Shown: positions 23,116 through 32,150, counted from the first letter of the stretch. The stretch: DNA of 32,593 nucleotides from Desulfobacteraceae bacterium RAAP-1 (GCA_001443525.1 LKPX01000038.1:1-32593), one strand, 5' to 3'. The notes: generated by a model from the sequence alone, not told the origin. Program-made: numbers and translations.

Positions 23116-25899
23116 TCAGTGGATATGGCGCAGCACATAGTTCAATATGCCGCCATGCTGATAATAAGTGACTTCCACAGGGGAATCGAGCCGGGCCGTC
23201 ACCTGAAATTCCACGATTTTTCCGTCTGGATGCCGGGCGGTTACTCGAAGCTCTTTTCCGGGTGAAAGATCGGCGGCGATGCCGGCAATGTCATAACGTT
23301 CCGTGCCGTTCAGCCCCAGAGATTCCTGGCTGTCACCCGGTTTGAACTGAAGGGGCAGCACTCCCATACAGATCAGGTTGCTGCGGTGGATGCGTTCGAA
23401 ACTTTCGGCCAGCACGGCACGTATCCCCAGCAGCAGAGTGCCCTTGGCGGCCCAATCGCGTGAGCTTCCGGTGCCATACTCCCTGCCGGCAATAACCAGC
23501 AGCGGCGTCTGAGTCTGCCGGTATTTCATGGCAGCGTCATAGACAGACATTCTTTCGCCGGAAGTATCGGCATTGTCCGGAAAACACACGGTCCAGCCGC
23601 CGTCCACATCGGGAGTCAGCCTGTTTTTGAGGCGGATATTGGCAAATGTACCCCGCATCATCACCTCGTGATTGCCGCGCCTGGCGCCGTAAGAATTGAA
23701 GTCCGCCGGCGCCACATTCTGGCTGATCAGGTATTTTCCCGCGGGGCTTTGTACGGGAATGGCGCCTGCCGGAGAAATGTGATCGGTGGTGACGCTGTCG
23801 CCCAGAAGCACCAGAACCCTTGCCCCGCAGATATCCGCCAGAGGCTTGGCATCGGGGGTGATATTCTGAAAGAACGGCGGTTCCTTGATATAGGTGGAGG
23901 CGGAATCCCACTGATACAGAGCGCCTTGAGGAATCGGCAGCGACCGCCAGCGGCTGTCACCCTCAAAGACTGTGCTGTAAGCAGCTTGATACCCTTTGGC
24001 TGTCACACATTTCATGATTATGGATTGAATTTCCTCAGAAGTCGGCCAGATATCCTTCAAAAAAACGGGGGCGCCATCGCTGCCAATGCCGATGGGTTCG
24101 GAATCGAACTGGATGTCCACGGTGCCGGTAAGGGCGTACGCCACGACCAGAAGCGGAGAGGCCAGATAGTTAATGCGGGTCAGAGGATTAATCCGGCCCT
24201 CAAAGTTGCGGTTGCCGCTTAAAACGGATGCCACGACCAGATCATGATCTTTGACCGCCTGCGCAACAGGCTCCGGCAGGGGGCCGCTGTTGCCGATGCA
24301 GGTCGTGCATCCGAAAGCCACCGGATGGAAATTCAGCCGTTCCAGATAGGCCAAGAGGCCGGCAGCCTTCAGATAATCTACAGGGACTCTGGAGCCAGGC
24401 GCCAGACTGGTCTTGACCCATGGCTTTATCGTCAGCCCGCATTCCACCGCGCGTTTCGCCAGAAGGCCTGCACCTACCAGTACAAAAGGGTTGGAGGTAT
24501 TCGTGCAGCTTGTAATGGCGGCGATAACCACCGAACCGTGATTCAGCCGAAAGACAGTACCGTCCATCTGAACCGGAAATCCTGACGGTGTCGGCAAAGC
24601 GCACTCGGAGGATGTATGCTCCGGCAGCGGACTGCCGCCTTCATGCTCCCATGTTTCGGTTTTTTTAAGGTGCTGGGGCTGTACACCACAGGTTTCCGCA
24701 AGCATTGTCTCGAAAAGAGGCTTCATCTGTCTCAAAGGCAGTCTGTCCTGAGGCCGCTTGGGGCCGGCGAGACTGGGTTCGACATAGTGCATGTCAAAAG
24801 TTACCGTGTCGCTGTAAACAGGCGCCTGCGATGTATCACTCCTGAAAAGGCCCTGCGTTTTAAAATAAGTTTCGATCAGTCGAACCAGATCTTCCGGCCT
24901 GCCGGTAAGCCGGTAATAGCTGAGGGTTTTTTCATCTACCGGGAAGAACCCCATGGTGGCACCGTATTCCGGAGACATGTTGGCGATCGTCGCCCGATCT
25001 TCGAGGCTGAGGTTAGAGACGCCCGGGCCATAAAATTCGACAAATTTGCCCACGACACCTTTTTTGCGCAATATCTGAGTGATATGCAGCACCAGATCCG
25101 TCGCAGTCGTTCCTGGCGGCAGTGCGCCATCCAGCCTGAATCCAATCACCTGGGGCGTCAGCAGATAATAAGGTCTGCCCAGCATGACGGCTTCAGCTTC
25201 GATGCCACCGACACCCCATCCCAGAACGCCCAGTCCGTTAATCATGGTGGTATGAGAATCCAGACCTACCAGCGTATCCGGAAATGCGATTTTTCCCATG
25301 GAATCTTCAGATACGCAGACGCCCCTGGCCAGATATTCCAGGTTCACCTGATGGCAAATGCCGGTTGAAGGCGGTACCACGCTGAAATTCTGAAAACTTT
25401 CCTGCCCCCAGCGCAAAAAAGTGTAGCGTTCGGCATTTCTCAAATATTCCAGTTCGGTATTTCGGGAGACCGCCGCATCGGAACCAAAACAATCCACCTG
25501 AACAGAATGGTCAATGACCAGTTCTGCGGGAATTCTAGGGTTGATGGCAAGCGGTTTGCCATAAAGCCGCTCTGCAGCATCCCGCATGGCCGCCATATCC
25601 ACCACCGCCGGAACGCCGGTAAAATCCTGAAGCAGCACCCGCGCCGGCATAAACGGAACTTCTCCGGCAGCATTTCCGTCCGGTTTCCATGTCGCCATTT
25701 TTTCTATGTCCGCAGATGTCGTTAGAACGCCGTCTTCCTGACGCAAAAGATTTTCCAGAAGAATCCGGATGCAGTACGGAAGCCTGTCAATCCCTGAAAA
25801 TCCGCTGTTATCAAGGTGGGACAAGCTGTGATAGGCAAATTGGCCTTCCGGGGTTTTGAGCATTCTTCGAGTGCCGAAGCTGTTGGTGCCTTGTGTCAT
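23116..25899 (-). CDS. acnA: Aconitate hydratase AcnA
   Basis: Isomerises citrate and isocitrate through cis-aconitate with a [4Fe-4S] cluster. The 927-residue protein belongs to the AcnA/IRP1 branch (usually about 890): the N-terminal SLSHLDNSGFSGIDRLPYCIRILLENLLR region, DFTGVPAVVDMAAMRDA, GVLGWGVGGIEAEAVMLG, cluster ligands Cys in ITSCTNTSNP (about 463) and two in FGCTTCIGNSGPL (about 529 and 532), and the C-terminal swivel domain with ITTDHISPAG-like GDSVTTDHISPAG and REYGTGSSRDWAAKG. The frame is open 40 residues further upstream, but ATG 25899 has a perfect CAGGAGG at proper spacing and gives the normal start. A large intergenic region to the divergent gene at 26247 holds its promoter. 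Confidence 0.96.
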   Translation of the reverse strand: MTQGTNSFGTRRMLKTPEGQFAYHSLSHLDNSGFSGIDRLPYCIRILLENLLRQEDGVLTTSADIEKMATWKPDGNAAGEVPFMPARVLLQDFTGVPAVVDMAAMRDAAERLYGKPLAINPRIPAELVIDHSVQVDCFGSDAAVSRNTELEYLRNAERYTFLRWGQESFQNFSVVPPSTGICHQVNLEYLARGVCVSEDSMGKIAFPDTLVGLDSHTTMINGLGVLGWGVGGIEAEAVMLGRPYYLLTPQVIGFRLDGALPPGTTATDLVLHITQILRKKGVVGKFVEFYGPGVSNLSLEDRATIANMSPEYGATMGFFPVDEKTLSYYRLTGRPEDLVRLIETYFKTQGLFRSDTSQAPVYSDTVTFDMHYVEPSLAGPKRPQDRLPLRQMKPLFETMLAETCGVQPQHLKKTETWEHEGGSPLPEHTSSECALPTPSGFPVQMDGTVFRLNHGSVVIAAITSCTNTSNPFVLVGAGLLAKRAVECGLTIKPWVKTSLAPGSRVPVDYLKAAGLLAYLERLNFHPVAFGCTTCIGNSGPLPEPVAQAVKDHDLVVASVLSGNRNFEGRINPLTRINYLASPLLVVAYALTGTVDIQFDSEPIGIGSDGAPVFLKDIWPTSEEIQSIIMKCVTAKGYQAAYSTVFEGDSRWRSLPIPQGALYQWDSASTYIKEPPFFQNITPDAKPLADICGARVLVLLGDSVTTDHISPAGAIPVQSPAGKYLISQNVAPADFNSYGARRGNHEVMMRGTFANIRLKNRLTPDVDGGWTVCFPDNADTSGERMSVYDAAMKYRQTQTPLLVIAGREYGTGSSRDWAAKGTLLLGIRAVLAESFERIHRSNLICMGVLPLQFKPGDSQESLGLNGTERYDIAGIAADLSPGKELRVTARHPDGKIVEFQVTARLDSPVEVTYYQHGGILNYVLRHIH

Positions 25900-25920
25900 A
25901 AAAAGCCTCCTGGAGCTGTT

Positions 25921-25982
25921 TCGATGGCTTCGCAAACGTTCAACTTTTGTGTTGCCACCGGCTTGTTTCGCTTTTACGAGCT
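25921..25982. repeat. Possible highly decayed copy of the dispersed repeat
   Basis: GATGGCTTCGCAAACGTTC at the left and GCTTTTACGAGC at the right resemble the two ends of the repeat family, about 60 bp apart. The similarity is weak and could be chance. The rest of the 347-bp divergent gap between acnA and 26247 shows only the promoter noted below. Confidence 0.25.
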
Positions 25983-26137
25983 TATTTGTTATAGGAAAAC
26001 CGGTAATTCCAAGCGCCATTGCAGATTACAAACGATACAATGGCATTAATGAAAATACGCCTGTATTTGCCGACATATATCGAATACCGTGAAAAACGAC
26101 AACAGATTTTGTTTTGCAGGTTGGCCGTCATTTCCTA

Positions 26138-26166
26138 TTGACATGAAATCCCAAGTTGTCTATAGG
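26138..26166 (+). promoter_or_regulatory. Sigma-70-like promoter for the 26247-dsr operon
   Basis: Perfect TTGACA (26138-26143), 17-base spacer, TATAGG (26161-26166), about 80 bases before the ATG at 26247. This is the best vegetative promoter match in the window and would drive the RsbRD-N gene and probably dsrMKJOP. Confidence 0.55.
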
Positions 26167-26246
26167 CAGTCTTTTAATGTGTCTGGTTCATTAAGACCGT
26201 CAAAAAATGTGTTTGTGATACTATCACGTAAGGAGTTCATTTTGTT

Positions 26247-26816
26247 ATGCAACTGAACAAACTGTTGTCTCAGCGGAAAGCCGATATGGTCAAACGCTGG
26301 TTTGACGAGGTCGTAAAAACATATCCGGGGGAAACAGCTCAGTTTTTAAAACGCCAGAAAAATCAATTTGCAAATCCGGTCGGAAGCACCACCCAAAACG
26401 GTCTTGAAGCCTTGTTCGATGTTCTGATTCAAGGAGGAGATTCAGAAGCGGTCAATTCCTTTTTAGATCCGATTATTCGAATCCGGGCACTTCAGAATTT
26501 TACCCCTTCACAAGCCACCTCCTTTATTCTATTCCTCAAAAACATCGTTAAAGAAAGCTTCCGAAAAGAAATTGCAGACCCTCAAGTCATGGAAGAATAT
26601 CTGGAGTTTACATCCAGAGTGGATGATCTTTGTCTGACGGCGTTCGACATATACGCAAAATGCAGGGAAACCCTTTATCAGATTCAGTCCAATGAGATGC
26701 GCAACAGAACGTTCCGTGCATTTGAAAGGGCAGGTCTGGTCAAGGATATCCCCGATGAGGAGTCGCCATGTCTCAGGCCGGTGAAGCCGCCGGTCAGCGG
26801 CGACTGCAACACATGA
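26247..26816 (+). CDS. RsbRD N-terminal domain protein upstream of dsrMKJOP
   Basis: A 189-residue, predominantly helical, soluble protein. MVKRWFDEVVKTYP near the start, the central LDPIIRIRALQNFTPSQATSFI-type helix pair and the helix ending SRVDDLCLTAFDIYAKCRETLYQIQ resemble the RsbT co-antagonist RsbRD N-terminal sensor domain (PF14361), a globin-like fold. No STAS or kinase domain follows, so it is a stand-alone sensor-type module. AAGGAG lies 11 bases before the ATG. dsrM starts 141 bp downstream on the same strand. From recall, proteins of this kind often precede dsrMKJOP in sulfate reducers, which suggests a regulatory or assembly role, untested here. The C-terminal 20 residues are poorly conserved and Pro/Cys-containing. 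Confidence 0.7.
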   Translation: MQLNKLLSQRKADMVKRWFDEVVKTYPGETAQFLKRQKNQFANPVGSTTQNGLEALFDVLIQGGDSEAVNSFLDPIIRIRALQNFTPSQATSFILFLKNIVKESFRKEIADPQVMEEYLEFTSRVDDLCLTAFDIYAKCRETLYQIQSNEMRNRTFRAFERAGLVKDIPDEESPCLRPVKPPVSGDCNT

Positions 26817-26957
26817 CTCGGCATATTCGGGTAAGTGGCATATCGTTATAAATAGGGCATTATATCGGCATGTCATTGTGTTACAATAATTTTTTCAGCA
26901 TCTTGCAGAGGGTGCTTCCAGCAGATTCTGCAGGATCAAAGAGCGAGGTGATGGTCA

Positions 26958-27983
26958 ATGAATGTAAAGTACATGTATTCCCTGTTGGCAGTAATCGTCC
27001 TGTTTCTGCTGGCCTATCTCGGTGTGGAAGCTGCGGGACTGAGAATGCTGTTCGGAATTGTCATACCTTATGTGGCGGTAGGCGTCTTTCTTCTGGGCGT
27101 AATCTACCGGGTCATGGGGTGGGCGCGTTCGGCGGTGCCATTCCAGATCCCTTCCACCTGTGGTCAGCAAAAATCGCTCCCGTGGATTAAACCCAACAAG
27201 ATTGACAATCCGTTTACCCCGGGCGCAGTTGTCGTAAGGATGTTTCTGGAAGTATGCTGTTTTCGTTCGCTGTTTAGAAACACCCGCAATGCGATCAAAG
27301 AAGGAAAACTGATATTTGAGTGGGAAATCTGGTTATGGGTGGCTGCCCTTGCCTTCCATTACGCGTTTCTCACCGTGATCATCCGGCATATGCGGTTGTT
27401 CACGAATCCGGTTCCCGTCTGCATTCAGATGGTGGAAAAGCTTGACAGCTTTTTCCGCTTTGAAATTCTGACCAATACGATGCAGGTCGGACTTCCCGGA
27501 TTCTATCTGTCCGGCCTGATTCTGCTGGCGGCCGTGACATTTCTGCTGCTCAGGCGAATGATGATTCCTCAGGTCAGATACATTTCACAGGCGGCCGATT
27601 ATTTCCCCCTGTTTCTGATCTTCGGAATTGCGTTCACCGGTATTCTGATGCGCTATTTCACCAAGGTGGACATTGTAGCGGCTAAAGAACTGGCAATGGG
27701 GCTCGTGTCGTTTCATCCGGCCATCCCGGCAAGAGCGATAGGCGGCGTTTTTTATGTTCATCTGTTTTTTGTCTGCACGCTGCTGGCCTATTTCCCCTTC
27801 AGCAAGCTGATGCATATGGGTGGAATCTTTCTGAGCCCGACCCGAAATCTTCCGGGTAACAGCCGTGCCGTCAGACATGTCAATCCGTGGAACTATCCTG
27901 TCGAGGTTCATACCTACGAAGAGTATGAAGAAGAATTCAGGGAAAAAATGATAGAGGCTGGACTGCCAGTGGAAAAGGAGTAA
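26958..27983 (+). CDS. dsrM: DsrM, membrane cytochrome b subunit of the DsrMKJOP complex
   Basis: A 341-residue inner-membrane protein of the NarI-like cytochrome b type. It is expected to bind two b hemes and exchange electrons with menaquinone, passing them to DsrK. Six hydrophobic segments are visible, including the N-terminal MYSLLAVIVLFLLAYLGVEA and ALAFHYAFLTVIIRHMRLF, which carries two candidate heme-ligand histidines; further histidines lie in SFHPAIPARA and FYVHLFF. The C-terminal PVEVHTYEEYEEEF tail is typical of DsrM. GAGGTGA precedes the ATG. It opens a tight five-gene operon; dsrK starts three bases after its stop. Confidence 0.95.
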   Translation: MNVKYMYSLLAVIVLFLLAYLGVEAAGLRMLFGIVIPYVAVGVFLLGVIYRVMGWARSAVPFQIPSTCGQQKSLPWIKPNKIDNPFTPGAVVVRMFLEVCCFRSLFRNTRNAIKEGKLIFEWEIWLWVAALAFHYAFLTVIIRHMRLFTNPVPVCIQMVEKLDSFFRFEILTNTMQVGLPGFYLSGLILLAAVTFLLLRRMMIPQVRYISQAADYFPLFLIFGIAFTGILMRYFTKVDIVAAKELAMGLVSFHPAIPARAIGGVFYVHLFFVCTLLAYFPFSKLMHMGGIFLSPTRNLPGNSRAVRHVNPWNYPVEVHTYEEYEEEFREKMIEAGLPVEKE

Positions 27984-27986
27984 GTA

Positions 27987-29609
27987 ATGTCAGACTTTCC
28001 GAAACCAGATCAATTGTTGTCCAATATAGATCGCACGCCGCCCCGGACAGACTGGATGGATACCCCGGTAAATATCCGAAAGGGGATGTACTGTTATGCG
28101 GCAAACCCCAAGAGCGTTGAATACACACATCTTCCTTTTCCGCATCAGTGGAACCCGACGGATGAGGACTGGCATCTTCCGGAAAACTGGAAAGAAATTC
28201 TCCATGAAGGATTCAAAGTGAGGCTGGAACGATTTCGATCCTTCAAGATTTTCATGGATATCTGTGTGCGCTGCGGCGCCTGCGCGGATAAATGCCATTT
28301 TTTTATCGGAACCGGTGACCCTAAAAACATGCCGGTATTACGAGCGGAACTGTTGCGCTCGGTGTATCGAAACGATTTCACGCTGGCCGGAAAACTTTTA
28401 GGCAGGGTGGCTGGCGCAAGACCCATGACGATGGATGTCCTGAAAGAGCTGTGGTATTACTTTTTTCAGTGCACGGAATGCAGGCGGTGTTCGGTATTCT
28501 GCCCATACGGCATCGATACCGCGGAAATCACGATGATGGCCAGAGAGCTGTTCAATCTGATCGGCCTGAATATTGACTGGATTGCAACACCCGTGGCCAA
28601 CTGCTACCGTACCGGAAATCACCTGGGTATTCAGCCCCACGCTTTCAAGGATATGCTCGATTTTTTTGTCGATGACCTTGAAGAGATTACCGGCATCCGG
28701 GTGGAGCCTAATTTCAATAAGAAGGGCGCGGACATTCTCTTTATCACCCCGTCCGGAGATGTGTTCGCCGATCCGGGAACCTATACCTGTATGGGATATC
28801 TGCTGCTGTTTCATTATCTCAAAGAAGTATATGGTCTGGATGTCACCTGGAGCACCTATGCCTCCGAAGGCGGTAATTTCGGTTCTTTCACATCTCATGA
28901 AATGATGAAACGGCTGAACTCCAAAATGTATGCCGAGGCCAAACGTCTGGGAGTCAAATGGATTCTGGGCGGTGAATGCGGTCATATGTGGCGGGTGATC
29001 AACCAGTACATGGGCACCATGAACGGACCTGCCGACTTTCTGGAAGACCCGGTGTCCCCCATTACGGGCACTCTGTTTGAAAACGCCAGATCCACCAAGA
29101 TGGTTCATATCTCAGAATTTACCGCTGATTTGATCAAACACGGCAAACTGAATCTGGATCCCAGCCGGAATGACAATCTCATCCTGACATTCCATGACTC
29201 CTGCAATCCGTCGCGCGGCATGGGAATGCTCGATGAGCCTCGCTATGTCATTCAGAATGTGGCCAATCATTTTTATGAAATGCCGCCCAATACCATCCGG
29301 GAACAAACATTCTGCTGCGGCAGCGGTTCGGGGTTAAACGCCGGTGAAGATATGGAGCTGCGAATGGCCGGCGGCCTTCCCAGAGCCAACGCCGTCAAAT
29401 ATGTCCATGAAAAACACGGCGTCAACATGCTGGCTACAATCTGTGCTATTGACAGGGCGGCACTTCCAACGCTGATGGACTATTGGGTTCCGGGAGTGGG
29501 CGTAACAGGAGTTACGGAGATGGTGGCCAATGCGTTGATTCTGCCTGGTGAAGGTGAAAGAACGACAAATTTACGCGGAGAACCGCTGCCAGGAATGGAG
29601 GATGAATAA
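27987..29609 (+). CDS. dsrK: DsrK, HdrD-like iron-sulfur subunit of DsrMKJOP
   Basis: A 540-residue cytoplasmic protein, the presumed catalytic subunit that reduces the DsrC trisulfide. It has two ferredoxin-type [4Fe-4S] motifs, CVRCGACADKC (about residue 93) and CTECRRCSVFCPYG (about 162), then a C-terminal half with CCG-type cysteine clusters, HDSCNPSRGMG (about 405) and FCCGSGSGLN (about 443), as in HdrD. Additional Cys in GGECGHMWR belongs to the first CCG region. Its stop overlaps the dsrJ start by one base (TAATG), implying translational coupling. The partner DsrC and the DsrAB reductase are not in this window. Confidence 0.96.
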   Translation: MSDFPKPDQLLSNIDRTPPRTDWMDTPVNIRKGMYCYAANPKSVEYTHLPFPHQWNPTDEDWHLPENWKEILHEGFKVRLERFRSFKIFMDICVRCGACADKCHFFIGTGDPKNMPVLRAELLRSVYRNDFTLAGKLLGRVAGARPMTMDVLKELWYYFFQCTECRRCSVFCPYGIDTAEITMMARELFNLIGLNIDWIATPVANCYRTGNHLGIQPHAFKDMLDFFVDDLEEITGIRVEPNFNKKGADILFITPSGDVFADPGTYTCMGYLLLFHYLKEVYGLDVTWSTYASEGGNFGSFTSHEMMKRLNSKMYAEAKRLGVKWILGGECGHMWRVINQYMGTMNGPADFLEDPVSPITGTLFENARSTKMVHISEFTADLIKHGKLNLDPSRNDNLILTFHDSCNPSRGMGMLDEPRYVIQNVANHFYEMPPNTIREQTFCCGSGSGLNAGEDMELRMAGGLPRANAVKYVHEKHGVNMLATICAIDRAALPTLMDYWVPGVGVTGVTEMVANALILPGEGERTTNLRGEPLPGMEDE

Positions 29610-29998
29610 TGAATGACAGGAAATATATCATTGCGGGATTGGTCATTTTTATTGCCATATTTACATTCCCTTTCTGGTATAATCTGGGGAAGGCCTCGCC
29701 CGGACCGGATATCAAATTGACTGAAAAAGCCAAGGCCGCCAAACAGTGTGTGATGCCAACCGAGTACATGCGGGCTGAACATATGCATCTTCTGGATATC
29801 TGGCGGCATGCAGTGGTAAGAAATTCTGACAGGACATTCGTCAATGCCAGTGGTAAGGAATTTACCATGAGTCTTTCCAACACCTGTCTGGACTGTCACT
29901 CAAACAAGGCTGAGTTTTGTGACAAATGCCATGATTATGCTTCGGTGAGACCTTACTGCTTTGACTGCCATATTGATAATCCGAAGGAGAAAAAGTGA
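29609..29998 (+). CDS. dsrJ: DsrJ, periplasmic triheme cytochrome c
   Basis: A 129-residue protein with an N-terminal membrane anchor or uncleaved signal (residues about 6-24, IIAGLVIFIAIFTFPFW) and exactly three CXXCH heme c sites near the C terminus: CLDCH (about 92), CDKCH (about 104) and CFDCH (about 117). Cys47 in KQCVMPTEYMRAEHM is the conserved extra cysteine that studies of DsrJ have implicated as an unusual distal heme ligand. It faces the periplasm and would connect DsrO to a periplasmic electron or sulfur partner. It overlaps dsrK at the start and dsrO at the stop. Confidence 0.96.
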   Translation: MNDRKYIIAGLVIFIAIFTFPFWYNLGKASPGPDIKLTEKAKAAKQCVMPTEYMRAEHMHLLDIWRHAVVRNSDRTFVNASGKEFTMSLSNTCLDCHSNKAEFCDKCHDYASVRPYCFDCHIDNPKEKK

Positions 29999-30798
29999 TG
30001 GAAAGCAGCAGAAGACATTTCTTGACAATAGCCGGTCTTGCAGCGCTGGGGCTGGGAGCCAAGCCTGTCCTGAATGCGCTGGCCTCCGGATCTGCCGGTG
30101 AATTTACCGGAGGCGTCGATGCGTTTAAGCTCAAACCCAATGATAAGGCGCTTAAAGCCAAACAGTGGGCGATGGTTATCGATACGCGCAAAATCAAACA
30201 GGCATCCGATCTGGAGCCCATGATCGCTGCGTGCAACAAGATTCACAACATTCCCACTTTTGAAGATAAACGCCATGAAATCAAATGGATATGGGAAGAT
30301 GAATATCACAATGTCTTTCCAACGGCCGAGAATAAGTTCCTGAACGACCGCGTTGAACATATCCCTTTTCTGGTATTATGCAATCATTGTGAAAATCCGC
30401 CCTGTGTTCGCGCCTGTCCGACCAAAGCGACTTTCAAGCGTGAGGTCGACGGCATTGTTATGATGGATTTTCATCGGTGCATTGGTTGCCGGTTCTGCAT
30501 GGCCGCCTGCCCCTATGGCTCCAGAAGTTTTAATTTCACCGACCCGCGTCCGTTCATCAAGGAAGTCAACAAGGAATTCCCCACCCGGATGAAAGGTGTC
30601 GTTGAAAAATGCGATTTCTGCGCCGAACGTATTGATGTCGGACAACTTCCGGCCTGTGTGGAGGCATCCAACGGAATCCTGACATTTGGAGACTTGTATG
30701 ATCCAAAGTCCAATGTCAGAGAACTGTTGAAATCCAATTTCACCATTCGACGTAAACAAAGCCTGGGAACAGAGCCGTGCGTTTACTATATCGTGTGA
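29998..30798 (+). CDS. dsrO: DsrO, periplasmic ferredoxin-like iron-sulfur protein (Tat substrate)
   Basis: A 266-residue protein with a twin-arginine signal, SSRRHFLTIAGLAALGLGA, so it is exported folded with its clusters to the periplasm. Cysteine groups for several [4Fe-4S] clusters are CNHCENPPCVRACP, CIGCRFCMAACPYG and CDFCAERIDVGQLPAC, as in the NrfC/HmeA-type family. It would shuttle electrons between DsrJ and the membrane subunit DsrP. A GTG at 29995 is also in frame; ATG 29998, overlapping the dsrJ TGA (TGATG) and preceded by AAGGAG, is preferred. dsrP follows eight bases after the stop. Confidence 0.95.
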   Translation: MESSRRHFLTIAGLAALGLGAKPVLNALASGSAGEFTGGVDAFKLKPNDKALKAKQWAMVIDTRKIKQASDLEPMIAACNKIHNIPTFEDKRHEIKWIWEDEYHNVFPTAENKFLNDRVEHIPFLVLCNHCENPPCVRACPTKATFKREVDGIVMMDFHRCIGCRFCMAACPYGSRSFNFTDPRPFIKEVNKEFPTRMKGVVEKCDFCAERIDVGQLPACVEASNGILTFGDLYDPKSNVRELLKSNFTIRRKQSLGTEPCVYYIV

Positions 30799-30805
30799 GG
30801 TGGTT

Positions 30806-31963
30806 ATGCTTGAATTAGCCTTAAAAGGTAGTAAAAAATATTTTGGATGGATAATCGCGCTTCTGGTGCTTGTCGGCATCGGTTTCGGATTTTATCTGCA
30901 CCAGTTAGACTACGGTTTGGGCATCACTGGAATGAGCCGGGATGTATCCTGGGGATTTTACATTGCCCAGTTCACTTTTCTCGTCGGTGTGGCCGCCGGG
31001 GGTGTCATGGTGGTGACTCCCTATTATCTGCATGATTACAAAGCATTCGGCAGAGTCACAATCCTGGGAGAATTCCTGGCGATTGCCGCCATCACAATGT
31101 GCCTGCTGTTTATCCTGGCGGATCTTGGGCAGCCCATGCGCATGTTCAATGTGTTGCTCTACCCGACGCCTACTTCCGTACTGTTCTGGGATATGATCGT
31201 GCTGAACGGTTATCTGTTTTTGAACATTGTGATCGGCTGGAACGTTCTGGAAGCCGAAAGAAACAACGTCCATTATCCCATGTGGCTCAAGCCATTGATT
31301 TACCTTTCCATTCCATGGGCGGTCGGCATTCATACCGTTACCGCATTTTTGTATTGCGGTCTTCCGGGAAGGGGTTTCTGGCTGACAGCGATCCTGGCGC
31401 CCCGCTTTCTGGCATCGGCTTTTGCAGCCGGACCGTCACTGCTGATTTTACTGTGTCTGTTTATCCGTAAATTCACTAAGTTCGATCCGGGCAAAGAGCA
31501 AATTCAGTCTTTGGCCAAGATCGTCGCTTACGCCATTTGTCTGAATGTTTTTTTCTTTTTGTGCGAAGTGTTCGTGGTGTTTTACAGCCAGATTCCCGAA
31601 CACATGCTGCATCTCAAATACCTGTTTATGGGCCTTCATGGGAAAGCCTCTCTGGTGCCATGGATGTGGACTTCCATGATCCTGATGGTACTGGGTATCA
31701 TTTTGCTGGTGAATCCGGCTACCCGTAAAAATGAGAATATCCTGGCGCTTGCGTGCGTTACTGTTTTTGTCGGCACCTGGATTGACAAGGGGCTGGGAAT
31801 GATCTCCGGCGGTTTTGTTCCATCACCCATGGAGCACGTCACAGAATATGCGCCGACTCCACCGGAGCTGATGATTACGTTGGGTGTATATGGTGCGGGT
31901 TTTCTGGTGCTGACCATCTTGTACAAAATGGCCATCAGCGTCAAGGAAGAAGTGCGCTCCTGA
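30806..31963 (+). CDS. dsrP: DsrP, NrfD-like integral membrane subunit
   Basis: A 385-residue inner-membrane protein with about ten hydrophobic helices of the NrfD/HmeB type, thought to oxidise or reduce quinone together with DsrO. Typical blocks are SWGFYIAQFTFLVGVAAGGVM, LADLGQPMRMFNVLLYPTPTS, IPWAVGIHTVTAFLYCGLPGR and WIDKGLGMISGGFVPSPM. The frame could begin at GTG 30800, but ATG 30806 gives the family start MLELALKGSKKYFGW and has GAGGTG just upstream. It is the last gene of the dsr operon and is followed by a perfect hairpin. Confidence 0.96.
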   Translation: MLELALKGSKKYFGWIIALLVLVGIGFGFYLHQLDYGLGITGMSRDVSWGFYIAQFTFLVGVAAGGVMVVTPYYLHDYKAFGRVTILGEFLAIAAITMCLLFILADLGQPMRMFNVLLYPTPTSVLFWDMIVLNGYLFLNIVIGWNVLEAERNNVHYPMWLKPLIYLSIPWAVGIHTVTAFLYCGLPGRGFWLTAILAPRFLASAFAAGPSLLILLCLFIRKFTKFDPGKEQIQSLAKIVAYAICLNVFFFLCEVFVVFYSQIPEHMLHLKYLFMGLHGKASLVPWMWTSMILMVLGIILLVNPATRKNENILALACVTVFVGTWIDKGLGMISGGFVPSPMEHVTEYAPTPPELMITLGVYGAGFLVLTILYKMAISVKEEVRS

Positions 31964-31983
31964 AAAAGTCGTAAATATGTCAA

Positions 31984-32019
31984 GTTCATGATCGGAAGTA
32001 ATTACCTCCGATCATGAAC
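31984..32019 (+). terminator. Hairpin closing the dsrMKJOP operon
   Basis: GTTCATGATCGGA (31984-31996) pairs perfectly with TCCGATCATGAAC (32007-32019) across a ten-base loop; GTTTAT follows. The T-tract is weak, but the position 20 bp after the dsrP stop supports a terminator. Confidence 0.6.
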
Positions 32020-32150
32020 GTTTATAAGACCATTCGCCTTGAGCATACGGTCAAGCGGACTCGATACAGCGGAAATATCTTTTTCCATGACATGCGTGTA
32101 AATTTTCGTGACTTTAACATCTGCATGGCTCATTAATTCCTGACCACTCA
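32002..32150 (-). pseudogene. Remnant of a tyrosine recombinase (integrase) C terminus
   Basis: About 48 residues resemble the end of integron-type or XerC/D-like integrases: QELMSHADVKVTKIYTHVM, matching the family pattern xELLGHxDVxTTxIYTHV, which holds the last catalytic His and the nucleophile Tyr, then SSPLDRML. Upstream residues in the same frame (to 32223) do not resemble an integrase, so the N-terminal and central catalytic parts are gone. Its stop codon lies inside the dsr terminator hairpin. It is a non-functional relic marking past mobile DNA at the edge of the dsr operon. Confidence 0.65.

Noticed and set aside
26820-26871. Four GGCAT words before dsrM as a tandem operator
   Set aside because: Intervals of 17, 19 and 11 bases are irregular and the word is short; chance is likely.
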